Origin: Dorea formicigenerans
Lineage (GTDB): Bacteria > Bacillota > Clostridia > Lachnospirales > Lachnospiraceae
NCBI RefSeq assembly: GCF_025150245.1
Contig: NZ_CP102279.1
Coordinates: 248,001 to 312,000 of the forward strand
DNA length: 64,000 nucleotides
Direction: 5' to 3'
Part shown: piece after piece, positions 44,093 through 51,925 of the stretch
How positions within the stretch are numbered: the stretch's first letter is position 1
Layout: each line of letters starts with the position of its first letter
The notes under the pieces: model-generated
Seen by the model: only the letters and a program-made list of their open reading frames with translations
Databases searched by the model: none
Told to the model about the DNA's origin: nothing
Translations under genes and position numbers: made by a program

Positions 44093-44560
44093 TTATCCTC
44101 TCAAGGTCGCGACCAGTCTCTTCGGCAGCATCAGAAGGTCCAGTGCATCGGCTATGGAAGTTGTGCAGACATCGCATTCTGAAAGCAACTTTCCGTAGGC
44201 CCCTTCGGTACCCATCACTGCGATACTTAAGGCAGCGGCCTGACACATTGGTACGTCATTCCGTCCGTTGCCGATGGCGATACAGTGTTTGGCACCCAGT
44301 GAGCTTAGAATACGAAGCTTCTCATCCATGGCGGAACCGGAAGGAAATGTCATAATTTCCAAAGGAAGTCCGTCGCACATGGCAGCCGCAGTGCCGTGAG
44401 TGTCTGCGGTCAGTACATAGATTTTAAATGAATCTCCGAGCAGGAGCAGCCGCTCTTTGATTGCAGGTGGAATCAGCCCGTCAACGGCAATGGTTCCGTT
44501 GTAGTCAAGGACCAGATAGTCAAGGTCCAGTGTTTTATAGCCTGGAATTTCGATGATCAT
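44093..44560 (-). CDS. HAD-family phosphatase (soluble P-type ATPase-like)
   Basis: This 155-residue HAD protein lacks a cap domain. Motif I is DYNGTIAVDG (about 19-28, with Asn in place of the usual second Asp position), motif II is VLTADTHGTA (about 49), and motifs III/IV are IGNGRNDVPM (about 96). It resembles the isolated P-domain of P-type ATPases. It starts 13 bases after pstB, with GGGGA before ATG, so it ends the pst operon, where phoU is often found. A role in phosphate metabolism is a context-based guess. Confidence 0.85.
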   Translation of the reverse strand: MIIEIPGYKTLDLDYLVLDYNGTIAVDGLIPPAIKERLLLLGDSFKIYVLTADTHGTAAAMCDGLPLEIMTFPSGSAMDEKLRILSSLGAKHCIAIGNGRNDVPMCQAAALSIAVMGTEGAYGKLLSECDVCTTSIADALDLLMLPKRLVATLRG

Positions 44561-44572
44561 ATAAGTTTCCCC

Positions 44573-45304
44573 TTACATATATTGAATTTGTTCGCGGGCA
44601 AGTTCTGTAGCCGGTGAGTCAAAGAAAGTTTCTTTGTCAGTAACTTCCAGTATCTTTCCCTGATCCATGAAAATAATCTGGTCAGCGATGCGCTTTGCCT
44701 GTCCAAGATTATGTGTAACAATGACAAATGTGTACTGACCTTTGAGTTCCATAAGGGTTTCTTCAATTGCGATTGTATTTTTCATATCCAGTGCGGAGCA
44801 AGGCTCGTCGAGAAGCAGGATTTCAGGATTTACACAGAGACTTCTGGCAATTGCAAGGCGCTGTTTCTGCCCACCGGATAACTTGAGGGCAGATTTTTTT
44901 AACTGATCTTTTACTTCCTCATATAATTTTGCTTTCTTCAGACTTTCTTCTACTTTTTCAGACAGAACTTTTTTATCCCTGATACCATAATATTTTAACA
45001 CATAAGTCAGATTCTTCTCAATACTGTGTGGAAAAGCAATCGGCTGTTGGAAGACCATGCCGATGCGGCTTCTTAAAGTTTCTTTCGAAATAGATTTGAT
45101 ATCGGCATCACCAAGAGAAATCTTTCCGGTTGTATATCCTTGTTCCTCTTCCACCATACGATTTAAAGTTTTTAAAAATGTTGTCTTTCCGCAGCCGGAT
45201 TGTCCGACGATGGCAGTAATCTTTTTATCTGGAATCGTCACAGAAATATCATGAAGAATTTCATGCTTTCCATATCCGCAATTTAAATGTTCGATTGTTA
45301 ACAT
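44573..45304 (-). CDS. pstB: Phosphate ABC transporter ATP-binding protein
   Basis: The 243-residue ATPase has Walker A GQSGCGKT (34-41), Q-loop MVFQQPIAFP, signature LSGGQKQRLAIARSL (about 143-157), Walker B LLLDEPCSALD and the H-loop VTHN. It is immediately downstream of pstA (one-base gap). Sequence and neighbours identify PstB, which energises high-affinity phosphate uptake. Confidence 0.95.
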   Translation of the reverse strand: MLTIEHLNCGYGKHEILHDISVTIPDKKITAIVGQSGCGKTTFLKTLNRMVEEEQGYTTGKISLGDADIKSISKETLRSRIGMVFQQPIAFPHSIEKNLTYVLKYYGIRDKKVLSEKVEESLKKAKLYEEVKDQLKKSALKLSGGQKQRLAIARSLCVNPEILLLDEPCSALDMKNTIAIEETLMELKGQYTFVIVTHNLGQAKRIADQIIFMDQGKILEVTDKETFFDSPATELAREQIQYM

Positions 45305-45305
45305 A

Positions 45306-46139
45306 TTAGTTTCCCTTTCTCATGTAAGTAACAAATTTGCAGATCAGTTGAATGATCAATAGTAAAAGCATCAGTACAAATGCTGTGCCGTAGGCATAGT
45401 CCAGAGAGAATCCGTTGTTTACCAAAGTATATAAGTGATATGGCAGGGACATGAACGGATCTGTCAGTTTCGAAGGAACGCCAGCCTGCATCACTGCACC
45501 TGTGTACAGAATCGGGGCAACTGCGCCCATTCCGTATGCCATTCCAAGTGCAACTGTTCCGAGAAGTTCAGGGAAGCAGACCGGAAGAATCATTTTTCTA
45601 AGAGCATATTCTCTGGAAAGTCCAAGACCGATGGAATTAGTCATATAGGAAATTCCCTTTTCTTCAAAGACTTTGCGAGCGCGGATCGCAACAAATGGCA
45701 CAATCATGGCAGAGACGCAAAGTGATGCACACAAAAGACTCCGGCTGATGCCAAAACCATAGATCAGGAGTGTGTAACCCACCAGACCAAATAAAATAGA
45801 CGGGATACCGGACAGTCCTGTGATTGCGAAATTTACAATGCCGGACACATATTTGTTTCTATGGTAAAAAACAAGGTATGCGGAAGCACCGATTCCAAGG
45901 ATTCCTCCAATCAGTGCGGCAAGTGCACCGAGATAAAGAGATCCCATAAGAGCCGGGAAAATTCCACCGGCAGTCCCGATTGGTACACCGGCAGGCTTGT
46001 CCAAAATGAAAGAAAGGCTCATGACAGTTTTTCCCTTCCAGAATACGTACAGGAAGAGGAACAGTGTAACGCCAATGACACTTAGTCCAAGCAAGATCAG
46101 AACAATGCGGATCAAATATTTGGATACCTTAGAATTCAT
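45306..46139 (-). CDS. pstA: Phosphate ABC transporter permease PstA
   Basis: The 277-residue permease has six predicted transmembrane helices and the cytoplasmic coupling loop ALRKMILPVCFPELLGTVALGMAYGMGAVAPILYTGA (about 183-219). It overlaps pstC by 11 bases, indicating coupled translation with the other membrane subunit. Confidence 0.94.
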   Translation of the reverse strand: MNSKVSKYLIRIVLILLGLSVIGVTLFLFLYVFWKGKTVMSLSFILDKPAGVPIGTAGGIFPALMGSLYLGALAALIGGILGIGASAYLVFYHRNKYVSGIVNFAITGLSGIPSILFGLVGYTLLIYGFGISRSLLCASLCVSAMIVPFVAIRARKVFEEKGISYMTNSIGLGLSREYALRKMILPVCFPELLGTVALGMAYGMGAVAPILYTGAVMQAGVPSKLTDPFMSLPYHLYTLVNNGFSLDYAYGTAFVLMLLLLIIQLICKFVTYMRKGN

Positions 46140-47004
46140 GTTTTGCTAACCTCCTCTTCAAAAGATAGCCGATTCCCAGTACGACCAGCAAAATGACCAG
46201 TAACACAACATTTGCAACATAAAGTGCGGACAGATGGAGACTGCCGTACTCGATACTTCCCATTTCCAGTGCAGTCAGGGAAGGCAAGGTCTGACCACGA
46301 CCAAGAAGTTTCGGGAAGATCGGAGAATTTCCAATGACCATCATAACTGCCATAGTTTCGCCAAGTGCACGCCCGAAAGCCATCATAGCTCCGGCAACGA
46401 TGCCTGGGCGGATTGCCGGAAAAATGATTTTGACCAGAGTTATTTCCCGGGAAAAGCCGAGTGCAAGTGCTGTCAGTTCATATTGTGTACGTGCAACGCG
46501 AATAGATTCGTGACAGGTCGAGATAACGAATGGCAGCAGCATGATTGCCAGTACAATCCCGGCAGCGAGAATACATTGTCCGGCTGCCATATGAAATTGT
46601 GTGGCAAAACTTTTTACCAGGACAGTAAGTCCGATAAATCCAAAGATCACGGAAGGAATTCCGGCAACCAAGTCGATAAAAGCCAGAAAGACAGCGGCTA
46701 TTTTTTCTGGAAGATAAAAATTCAGAAAGCATGCGCAGGCAACGCCGAAAATCAGAGCCAGGACTACTGCAATGAACGATACGTATAAAGTTCCTGTAAT
46801 TGCAGGCAGTAGTCCAAATTGTGGGTTTGCACTGACAGGCCGCCATTCCGTAGAAGGGAGAAACATTTTTATCCCTAGTTCTGAAAAAGCGGGAATGCTT
46901 TCTTTTATGATATGGATCAGCATAATAGCCATCAGTGCGCTAACTCCAAACGCAGTGAGGTAAATAAGGAATCTGCTGATTTTATCTGGTAGTTTTCTTA
47001 ACAT
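46129..47004 (-). CDS. pstC: Phosphate ABC transporter permease PstC
   Basis: The 291-residue permease has six predicted transmembrane helices, an N-terminal PstC-type segment (FLPSTEWRPVSANPQFGLLPAI, about 43-64) and the coupling loop LVKIIFPAIRPGIVAGAMMAFGRALGETMAVMMVIGNS. Together with PstA it forms the membrane channel. The gap of about 170 bases from pstS contains a hairpin that may lower expression relative to the binding protein. Confidence 0.95.
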   Translation of the reverse strand: MLRKLPDKISRFLIYLTAFGVSALMAIMLIHIIKESIPAFSELGIKMFLPSTEWRPVSANPQFGLLPAITGTLYVSFIAVVLALIFGVACACFLNFYLPEKIAAVFLAFIDLVAGIPSVIFGFIGLTVLVKSFATQFHMAAGQCILAAGIVLAIMLLPFVISTCHESIRVARTQYELTALALGFSREITLVKIIFPAIRPGIVAGAMMAFGRALGETMAVMMVIGNSPIFPKLLGRGQTLPSLTALEMGSIEYGSLHLSALYVANVVLLVILLVVLGIGYLLKRRLAKHEF

Positions 47005-47128
47005 AAGATGTCCTTTCTAATTTGTATAGAGAATAGACCTTGGCATATTAAAACGCCTGTGACCGATACCTGTAACATTTTCATTATAAGCTACAATGCG
47101 TGTTATGCAAGAGACATTCATATATAAA

Positions 47129-47158
47129 GAAGAGGGTGTGCATGTGACACACCCTCTT
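47129..47158 (-). terminator. Attenuating hairpin between pstS and pstC
   Basis: AGAGGGTGTG pairs with CACACCCTCT around a short loop. Read on the minus strand it is followed by TCTTTAT, a weak U-rich tail. Such hairpins commonly allow excess PstS over the permease. Confidence 0.7.
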
Positions 47159-47176
47159 TGGATTGAAATAAAAGTC

Positions 47177-48109
47177 TTAGTTCATAGGAATGAATCCCAT
47201 ATCTTCTACAGTTTTCTGACCTTCGTCTCCAAGAACTACGTCTAAGAATGCCTGCTGAACAGCTGTAGGTTCACCGGAACCAACTAACAGCAGAGGTCTC
47301 TGAATGATGTAAGAACCATTGATGATATTCTCTTTTGTAGGCTCAACACCATTTACTTTCATAGTAACAACTTTTCCGGCATTCTGGTTAGCAACACCGA
47401 ATGATGCATAACCGATTGCATATGGATTGTCGATGATATCCTGAACAAGTTCACCCATGGAAGAAGCCTGGATAGCATCAGATTTCACTTCTGTATCACC
47501 CATGATGTTCTTCTGGAATACTTCGTGGGCACCACCGTTAATGTCACGAGTGATAACTACGACTTCCTCATCTGGAAGAGAAGCATCAAGATCTTTCCAT
47601 GTTTTATATTCACCGGAGAACAGGCTTACAATCTGCTCTGTAGAAAGGTCATCAATAATTTTAGTTACAGGGTTCTCAGGGTTTACAGCGATTGTAAGAG
47701 CATCGATACCAACCTGATATTCTTTCTCGTCTTTGATCGCCTTTTTCTCTTCATCTTTTACACTTCTTGCTACCATACCGAAAGTAGATGTACCATCGAT
47801 GACAGCTTTTGTTCCTTGTCCGGAACCACCTGCGGAAACATAAATTGCAATATCTTCATCTGGAAGAGAGGAATCATAAGCTTTCCATGTTCCATATGTA
47901 TCGAAGAAATTCGTTGCGATAGAAGTAATAACCGGTGCCAGTGTAGAAGAACCATTGAACAGAATCTGGTTGCTTTCCCCATCAGCAGATGACTCTGTCT
48001 TTGTGTCGTCTTTTGCGTCTGTGGACGCTGATTTGTTAGAGCCGCATCCTACAGCCATGGACATTACCATAGCGGCTGTAAGGAGAATTGATAATACTTT
48101 CTTTTTCAT
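47177..48109 (-). CDS. pstS: Phosphate-binding lipoprotein PstS
   Basis: The 310-residue extracellular binding protein has a lipoprotein signal peptide (MKKKVLSILLTAAMVMSMAVGC, lipidated C22), a Ser/Thr/Asp-rich linker, then ILFNGSSTLAPVITSIA, the phosphate-binding SST motif (about 50-60). VSAGGSGQGTKAVIDGTSTFGM and TRDINGGAHEVFQKNI complete the anion-binding cleft. GGGAGG precedes ATG. It leads the pst operon behind a promoter with 11-bp-phased direct repeats. Confidence 0.97.
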   Translation of the reverse strand: MKKKVLSILLTAAMVMSMAVGCGSNKSASTDAKDDTKTESSADGESNQILFNGSSTLAPVITSIATNFFDTYGTWKAYDSSLPDEDIAIYVSAGGSGQGTKAVIDGTSTFGMVARSVKDEEKKAIKDEKEYQVGIDALTIAVNPENPVTKIIDDLSTEQIVSLFSGEYKTWKDLDASLPDEEVVVITRDINGGAHEVFQKNIMGDTEVKSDAIQASSMGELVQDIIDNPYAIGYASFGVANQNAGKVVTMKVNGVEPTKENIINGSYIIQRPLLLVGSGEPTAVQQAFLDVVLGDEGQKTVEDMGFIPMN

Positions 48110-48149
48110 TAGAAATACCTCCCGATCACTTTTTAAAGTTTACGTGGAT

Positions 48150-48178
48150 ATTATAGCTTGTTTACAAAAACTTTACAA
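48150..48178 (-). promoter_or_regulatory. pstS promoter with Pho-box-like repeats
   Basis: On the minus strand TTGTAA (48178-48173), 17-bp spacer, TATAAT (48155-48150). TTTGTAA is repeated with an 11-bp period (48179-48173 and 48168-48162), as in PhoP/PhoB binding sites, suggesting phosphate-starvation control. Confidence 0.7.
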
Positions 48179-48179
48179 A

Positions 48180-48500
48180 TAGATAAAGTTAATAATAAAT
48201 ATATATTTATAGATAAAATCGATTGAAATGTAGAATTAATAGAAAATATGAGAAAAAATGTTGGATATTCTCAATTAATACATTCTAAAATAAAGAAAAA
48301 TTAATAAAAAATATAGATGAAGAACTCAAAGCAAGTGTATTTATGACAAGCCGATGAAACGAAATGTGAATAAATTGTTAATACAAATCATGCAGACGAA
48401 AAAACAAACAACATACAAGTAACATATGGATAAAAAGGAAAACAGAGTGACTGGTACAAGAAATTATGCTATGATTAGGGACGAAAAAACGTAGATTTAC
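48180..48500. other. AT-rich intergenic region upstream of the pst promoter
   Basis: Very AT-rich with no supported gene. Apart from the pst promoter at its left edge and the repeat element beginning at about 48500, I see no specific signal. Confidence 0.5.
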
Positions 48501-48501
48501 A

Positions 48502-48665
48502 GAGGTGCGCAGTAGAATTATGTTATACATTTGCATGATATAGCCTCCGGCAAGGCGCACATTGTCCGGTGGACAATGGTTTTGCGCCGACCGAAACGGA
48601 GTGTAGACTTGCAGAGGTGCGCAATAGAAGTATGTCATGCAATTGCATGACGCGCACCTCGCAGC
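48502..48665. repeat. Second composite palindromic repeat, with a tandem partial copy
   Basis: A diverged unit starts at 48502 (GAGGTGCGCAGTAGAA...) and carries a nested hairpin: GGCGCA (48554-48559) pairs with TGCGCC (48583-48588) around ATTGTCC-GGT-GGACAAT (48561-48577). A second unit (48611-48665) is almost identical to 43640-43694: GAGGTGCGC (48614-48622) and GCGCACCTC (48652-48660) enclose the 18-bp palindrome at 48634-48651. AGCCTCCGGCA is shared with 43624 and 51926. Confidence 0.85.
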
Positions 48666-48700
48666 AAAAATGTCAGAGTATGCGTAAATGGAGTTGGATT

Positions 48701-49198
48701 ATGGAAGTAGAACATGTAACACATGAATTTAAACCAATTTATAATAAAGAATCTAAAGTTTTGATGCTTGGAACGATGCCATCCCCCAAATCCCGGGAAG
48801 TAGGATTTTATTACGGGCATCCAAGAAACCGGTTCTGGAAAGTATTGTCAGATGTATGTGGAGAGGAAGTGCCGGAGACTAAGAAAGATAAAATCACATT
48901 TGCCTTGCGCAATCATATCGCAGTATGGGATGTACTGGCAGGCTGTGAGATTCGGGGAGCAAATGACAGCAGCATCCGTAATCCAAAACCAAATGACATG
49001 AATCTTATCCTAAAAGAAGCACCAATACAGGCAATCTTTGCAACCGGTCAAAAAGCAGCACAACTGTACAGACGCTATTGCTACAAAGATACGGGTATTG
49101 AAATCATCTGCCTGCCTTCCACAAGCCCTGCGAACTGTCGGGTGAGCTACGAAGAACTATATGAGGCTTATTCAGTGATACAAGAATACATTAGATAG
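48701..49198 (+). CDS. DNA-deoxyinosine glycosylase (uracil-DNA glycosylase superfamily)
   Basis: The 165-residue base-excision repair enzyme carries KVLMLGTMPSPKSREVGFYYGHPRNRFWKVL (about 21-51) and a C-terminal PSTSPANCR motif. These are hallmarks of the deoxyinosine/hypoxanthine glycosylase branch, which removes deaminated adenine. The frame remains open upstream through the palindromic repeat, but ATG 48701 is chosen because TGGAG lies 8 bases before it and homology begins there. The upstream in-frame extension is repeat-derived. Confidence 0.9.
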   Translation: MEVEHVTHEFKPIYNKESKVLMLGTMPSPKSREVGFYYGHPRNRFWKVLSDVCGEEVPETKKDKITFALRNHIAVWDVLAGCEIRGANDSSIRNPKPNDMNLILKEAPIQAIFATGQKAAQLYRRYCYKDTGIEIICLPSTSPANCRVSYEELYEAYSVIQEYIR

Positions 49199-49274
49199 GA
49201 AAACTTACTAATAAACAGGCTAAGGTAGATTTAGAATTAGGAGTTTGAATATTTATTTTAACAGGAGGAAGCTT

Positions 49275-50078
49275 ATGACACGTGAGCAAAAAGTCAGCAC
49301 GTTAATACAATATCTGAAACAGGAAAATCAAGGCTATGCCAGTATTCCGGATCCAATCGATGAGGGAGAACAAAGGCGTCTTCTTCGAAGTCTCATGAAT
49401 GTCCGTTATCCGGGACATGCATCAGCAGAATATGAAAAATTGCAAGATGAACTTTTACAGGAAGAAGCAGAGGAAAAAGGAATCGTGACATGCAACGATA
49501 TTCCAGTAATCGAGCAGGAATATCCATGTTCAGAGATTAAGAACAGTGACCGCATATCCCTGTGGCGCGGTGACATTACAAGATTAGGCGTAGATGCAAT
49601 AGTAAATGCAGCGAACAGCCAGCTTCTCGGCTGTTTTGTACCATGTCATGGCTGCATCGACAACGCCATTCACTCGGCGGCAGGAATTCAGCTTCGTAAT
49701 GAATGTGCAGAAATCATGGCAGAACAAGGACACGAAGAACCGATAGGAAAAGCAAAGATTACAAAAGGCTACAACCTTCCGGCTAAACACGTCATACATA
49801 CAGTAGGACCAATTGTCGGACTGGCAGTAACAGAAAAACAAAAAGAGCAGCTAAAAGACTGCTATCTCAACTGCCTGAAAGTGGCAGAAAAATCAAGTTT
49901 AAAATCCATAGCATTTTGTTGCATCTCAACCGGAGAATTCCATTTTCCCAATAAACTGGCAGCAGAAATCGCAGTAGACACGGTTGACCGGTTTTTAACA
50001 AAAACCAGCATCGAACGTGTGATCTTTAACGTGTTCAAAGAGCAAGATTTTAATATATACAAGAAACTTTTTTGTTAG
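49275..50078 (+). CDS. Zinc-dependent macrodomain protein-ADP-ribose hydrolase
   Basis: The 267-residue protein has a helical N-terminal extension (about 1-75), then a macrodomain: ISLWRGDITRLGVDAIVNAANSQLLGCFVPCHGCIDNAIHSAAG. The GCFVPCHGCIDNAIH segment holds the Cys-His-Cys zinc ligands of the SAV0325/SpyMacro type, which remove ADP-ribose from protein. In staphylococci and streptococci such enzymes are coupled with a sirtuin ADP-ribosyltransferase and lipoate-ligase genes; none is nearby here. Start 49275 follows AGGAGG by 6 bases; the in-frame ATG at 49245 lacks a ribosome binding site. Confidence 0.92.
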   Translation: MTREQKVSTLIQYLKQENQGYASIPDPIDEGEQRRLLRSLMNVRYPGHASAEYEKLQDELLQEEAEEKGIVTCNDIPVIEQEYPCSEIKNSDRISLWRGDITRLGVDAIVNAANSQLLGCFVPCHGCIDNAIHSAAGIQLRNECAEIMAEQGHEEPIGKAKITKGYNLPAKHVIHTVGPIVGLAVTEKQKEQLKDCYLNCLKVAEKSSLKSIAFCCISTGEFHFPNKLAAEIAVDTVDRFLTKTSIERVIFNVFKEQDFNIYKKLFC

Positions 50079-50084
50079 CGGTAC

Positions 50085-50112
50085 CGGGGTTTTTTTGAAA
50101 AAACCCCGTCCC
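50085..50112. repeat. Hairpin CGGGGTTTTTT...AAAAAACCCCG with GTCCCC tag
   Basis: A perfect 11-bp stem (50085-50095 / 50098-50108) ends in CGTCCCC, right after the macrodomain gene. The T-run is inside the stem and not after it. It resembles the elements at 24443-24520. A terminator role is possible. Confidence 0.65.
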
Positions 50113-50139
50113 CAATTGGATTTTATCTGGAGGTTGTAG

Positions 50140-51084
50140 ATGGATAATTTATTTTTTTGTTTAAATGCGACAGGTCCTATATTCTTAATGATGATCCTGG
50201 GACTTTTTTTTCGTCATATAGGCTGGATGGATGAGGAGTTTGCCTCGAAAATGAATAAATTCGTATTTAAAGTGCCGTTGCCGTTATTATTATTCGGGGA
50301 TCTTGCGACAGTAGATTTTTCGAAAGTCTGGAATGTAAAATTTGTTATATTTTGTTTTATTGTAACCTTGATTTGTATTATAATTTCAGCGGGAATTTCC
50401 TGTCTTTGGAAGGATAAGTCTATCCGTGGGGAATTTATTCAGGCTTCTTATCGAAGCAGCGCGGCGCTTCTTGGTATTGCATTTATCCAAAATATTTATG
50501 GAAATGCGGGTATGGCGCCAGTCATGATCATCGGCAGTGTTCCGCTTTATAATATTATGGCGGTTGTTGTTCTGTCCTTTTTCAAACCAGGACAGAGCAA
50601 GATTGATAAAGAGGTATTAAAGAAAACTTTAAAAGGAATTATTACCAACCCGATTATTATTGGAATTGTGATTGGACTTCTCTGGTCGGCTTGCCGTCTT
50701 CCATTTTCCGGAATCCCGGCGAAGACGGTGACAAGTATTGGAAACATGGCAACTCCGATGGGACTTATGGCAATGGGAGCGACCTTTGATATCCACAAAG
50801 CTTCCGCGAAAGCCAAACCGTCTATTGTGGCGGCTGTTATGAAGCTTGTCGGATTTGCGGCAGTCTTTCTGCCAATCGCAGCCGGGCTGGGATTTAAGAA
50901 TGAAGAAATCGTTGCAATCCTTGTTATGCTCGGATCTGCGACGACTGTAAGTAGTTATGTTATGGCAAAAAATATGGGACATGAAGGTGTCCTTACTGCC
51001 AGTACAGTAATGCTTACCACTATGTTCAGTGCATTCACATTGACCGGGTGGCTGTATATATTGAAAACTTTAGGAATCGTGTAA
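50140..51084 (+). CDS. Auxin efflux carrier (AEC) family transporter
   Basis: The 314-residue membrane protein has about ten hydrophobic segments in two halves joined by a polar loop (FKPGQSKIDKEVLKK, about 148-162). Family landmarks include NKFVFKVPLPLLLF (about 44), the RSSAALLGIAFIQNIYG segment and the C-terminal GSATTVSSYVMAKNMGHEGVL. AEC proteins export or exchange organic acids such as malate. GGAGGTTG lies before ATG 50140. No metabolic neighbour indicates the substrate. Confidence 0.9.
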   Translation: MDNLFFCLNATGPIFLMMILGLFFRHIGWMDEEFASKMNKFVFKVPLPLLLFGDLATVDFSKVWNVKFVIFCFIVTLICIIISAGISCLWKDKSIRGEFIQASYRSSAALLGIAFIQNIYGNAGMAPVMIIGSVPLYNIMAVVVLSFFKPGQSKIDKEVLKKTLKGIITNPIIIGIVIGLLWSACRLPFSGIPAKTVTSIGNMATPMGLMAMGATFDIHKASAKAKPSIVAAVMKLVGFAAVFLPIAAGLGFKNEEIVAILVMLGSATTVSSYVMAKNMGHEGVLTASTVMLTTMFSAFTLTGWLYILKTLGIV

Positions 51085-51278
51085 TAAAGAAGCTTAATTT
51101 CTCTCATTATAACGGCGAAGAAGAACGGACAGAAACAATCCCGGCAGGCGGTTCTACCTGCTTAAAACAACTCAAAGAAAATATAGAGTACACCGTAGGA
51201 ATACACGCAGATGTCACAGAAGATACTCCTATTAAACTGACAACTTATGACGGAGAAGAGAGAGATGCCGAACTATAA
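51085..51278 (+). other. Orphan coding-like frame after the AEC gene
   Basis: From about 51064 to the TAA at 51276 one frame reads KKLNFSHYNGEEERTETIPAG, then GSTCLKQLKENIEYTVGIHADV and TEDTPIKLTTYDGEERDAEL. Its polar, regular composition looks like true coding sequence, but there is no start codon with a ribosome binding site other than ATG 51048 inside the AEC gene. Either a small gene overlapping the AEC 3' end or the tail of a deleted gene. No family recognised. Confidence 0.35.
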
Positions 51279-51434
51279 AGTAATTGTATAACAGATAATA
51301 ATAGAAGCGATTGCATAATATATCTACTGAAAAATAACAGATTTCCTATACAGTAGTGGATATCACAATACAAAAGCATCAAAAGGGTCTCAAGAAAGCA
51401 TGGAGTTATTTTCGAAATTGGTGCGAGCATAGCC

Positions 51435-51484
51435 TGTGAGATTATGCACTGCCTGAGCCATCAGCGAGTTTGCATAATCTCACA
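51435..51484. repeat. Perfect 14-bp inverted repeat
   Basis: TGTGAGATTATGCA (51435-51448) and TGCATAATCTCACA (51471-51484) pair perfectly across a 22-base loop. It lies upstream of the valS T-box promoter. No T-run follows. Flanks (GTGCGAGC... and ...GCGGCGCAGC) suggest a dispersed palindromic element. Confidence 0.75.
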
Positions 51485-51580
51485 GAGATAAGCGGCGCAG
51501 CAACAATAGAAAATCACTCAGCTTTCGAGATCCCCTTTTGATGCGGTCTCTTAAGGTTTTCTGAAAATTCCCTAAAAACC

Positions 51581-51609
51581 TTGACAAACAGGACTTCTGT
51601 GGCTATGAT
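51581..51609 (+). promoter_or_regulatory. Promoter of the valS T-box leader
   Basis: TTGACA (51581-51586), 17-bp spacer, TATGAT (51604-51609). Confidence 0.85.
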
Positions 51610-51639
51610 ATTTTGTAGTTTCATGGTTGATAAACCAGT

Positions 51640-51887
51640 TAAATGCGTTGAAAAAGAGGAGTATGCATAGGTCGTTCTGACAGAGAGAGATGCCCATTGG
51701 CTGCGAGGCACTCAAGAACAGAGATGCAGAAGGTAGCTTTGGAGCAGGAACGCTGAAGTCACAGTAGGCGGTCCCGGAGTCGTTCCCGTTAAAGAATAGG
51801 ATGAGATGTATAGAGGAGTTTCTTCTATATAATAAAGGTGGTACCGCGAATCAATCGCCCTTTGTGAGAATAAAGGGCGTTTTTTTT
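51640..51887 (+). ncRNA. T-box riboswitch controlling valS
   Basis: Stem I carries the AGAGAGA kink-turn motif (about 51681-51688) and a lower helix CGTTCT/GGAACG. A GTA at 51733-51735, followed by a purine, is a plausible valine specifier. The T-box core AAAGGTGGTACCGCG lies at 51834-51848. A terminator follows: CGCCCTTT (51856-51863) pairs with AAAGGGCG (51872-51879) before an eight-T run. Uncharged tRNA-Val would pair with the specifier and the GGT of the T-box to favour antitermination. The specifier assignment needs a structural alignment. Confidence 0.93.
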
Positions 51888-51925
51888 ATAATTAAGAAAT
51901 GCATTTCCTAATTATAAAAAAGCCT

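Noticed and set aside
46234-46788. A 184-codon plus-strand frame opposite pstC
   Set aside because: Composition (Asn, His, Ser, Cys) is that of an antisense shadow; pstC is unambiguous.
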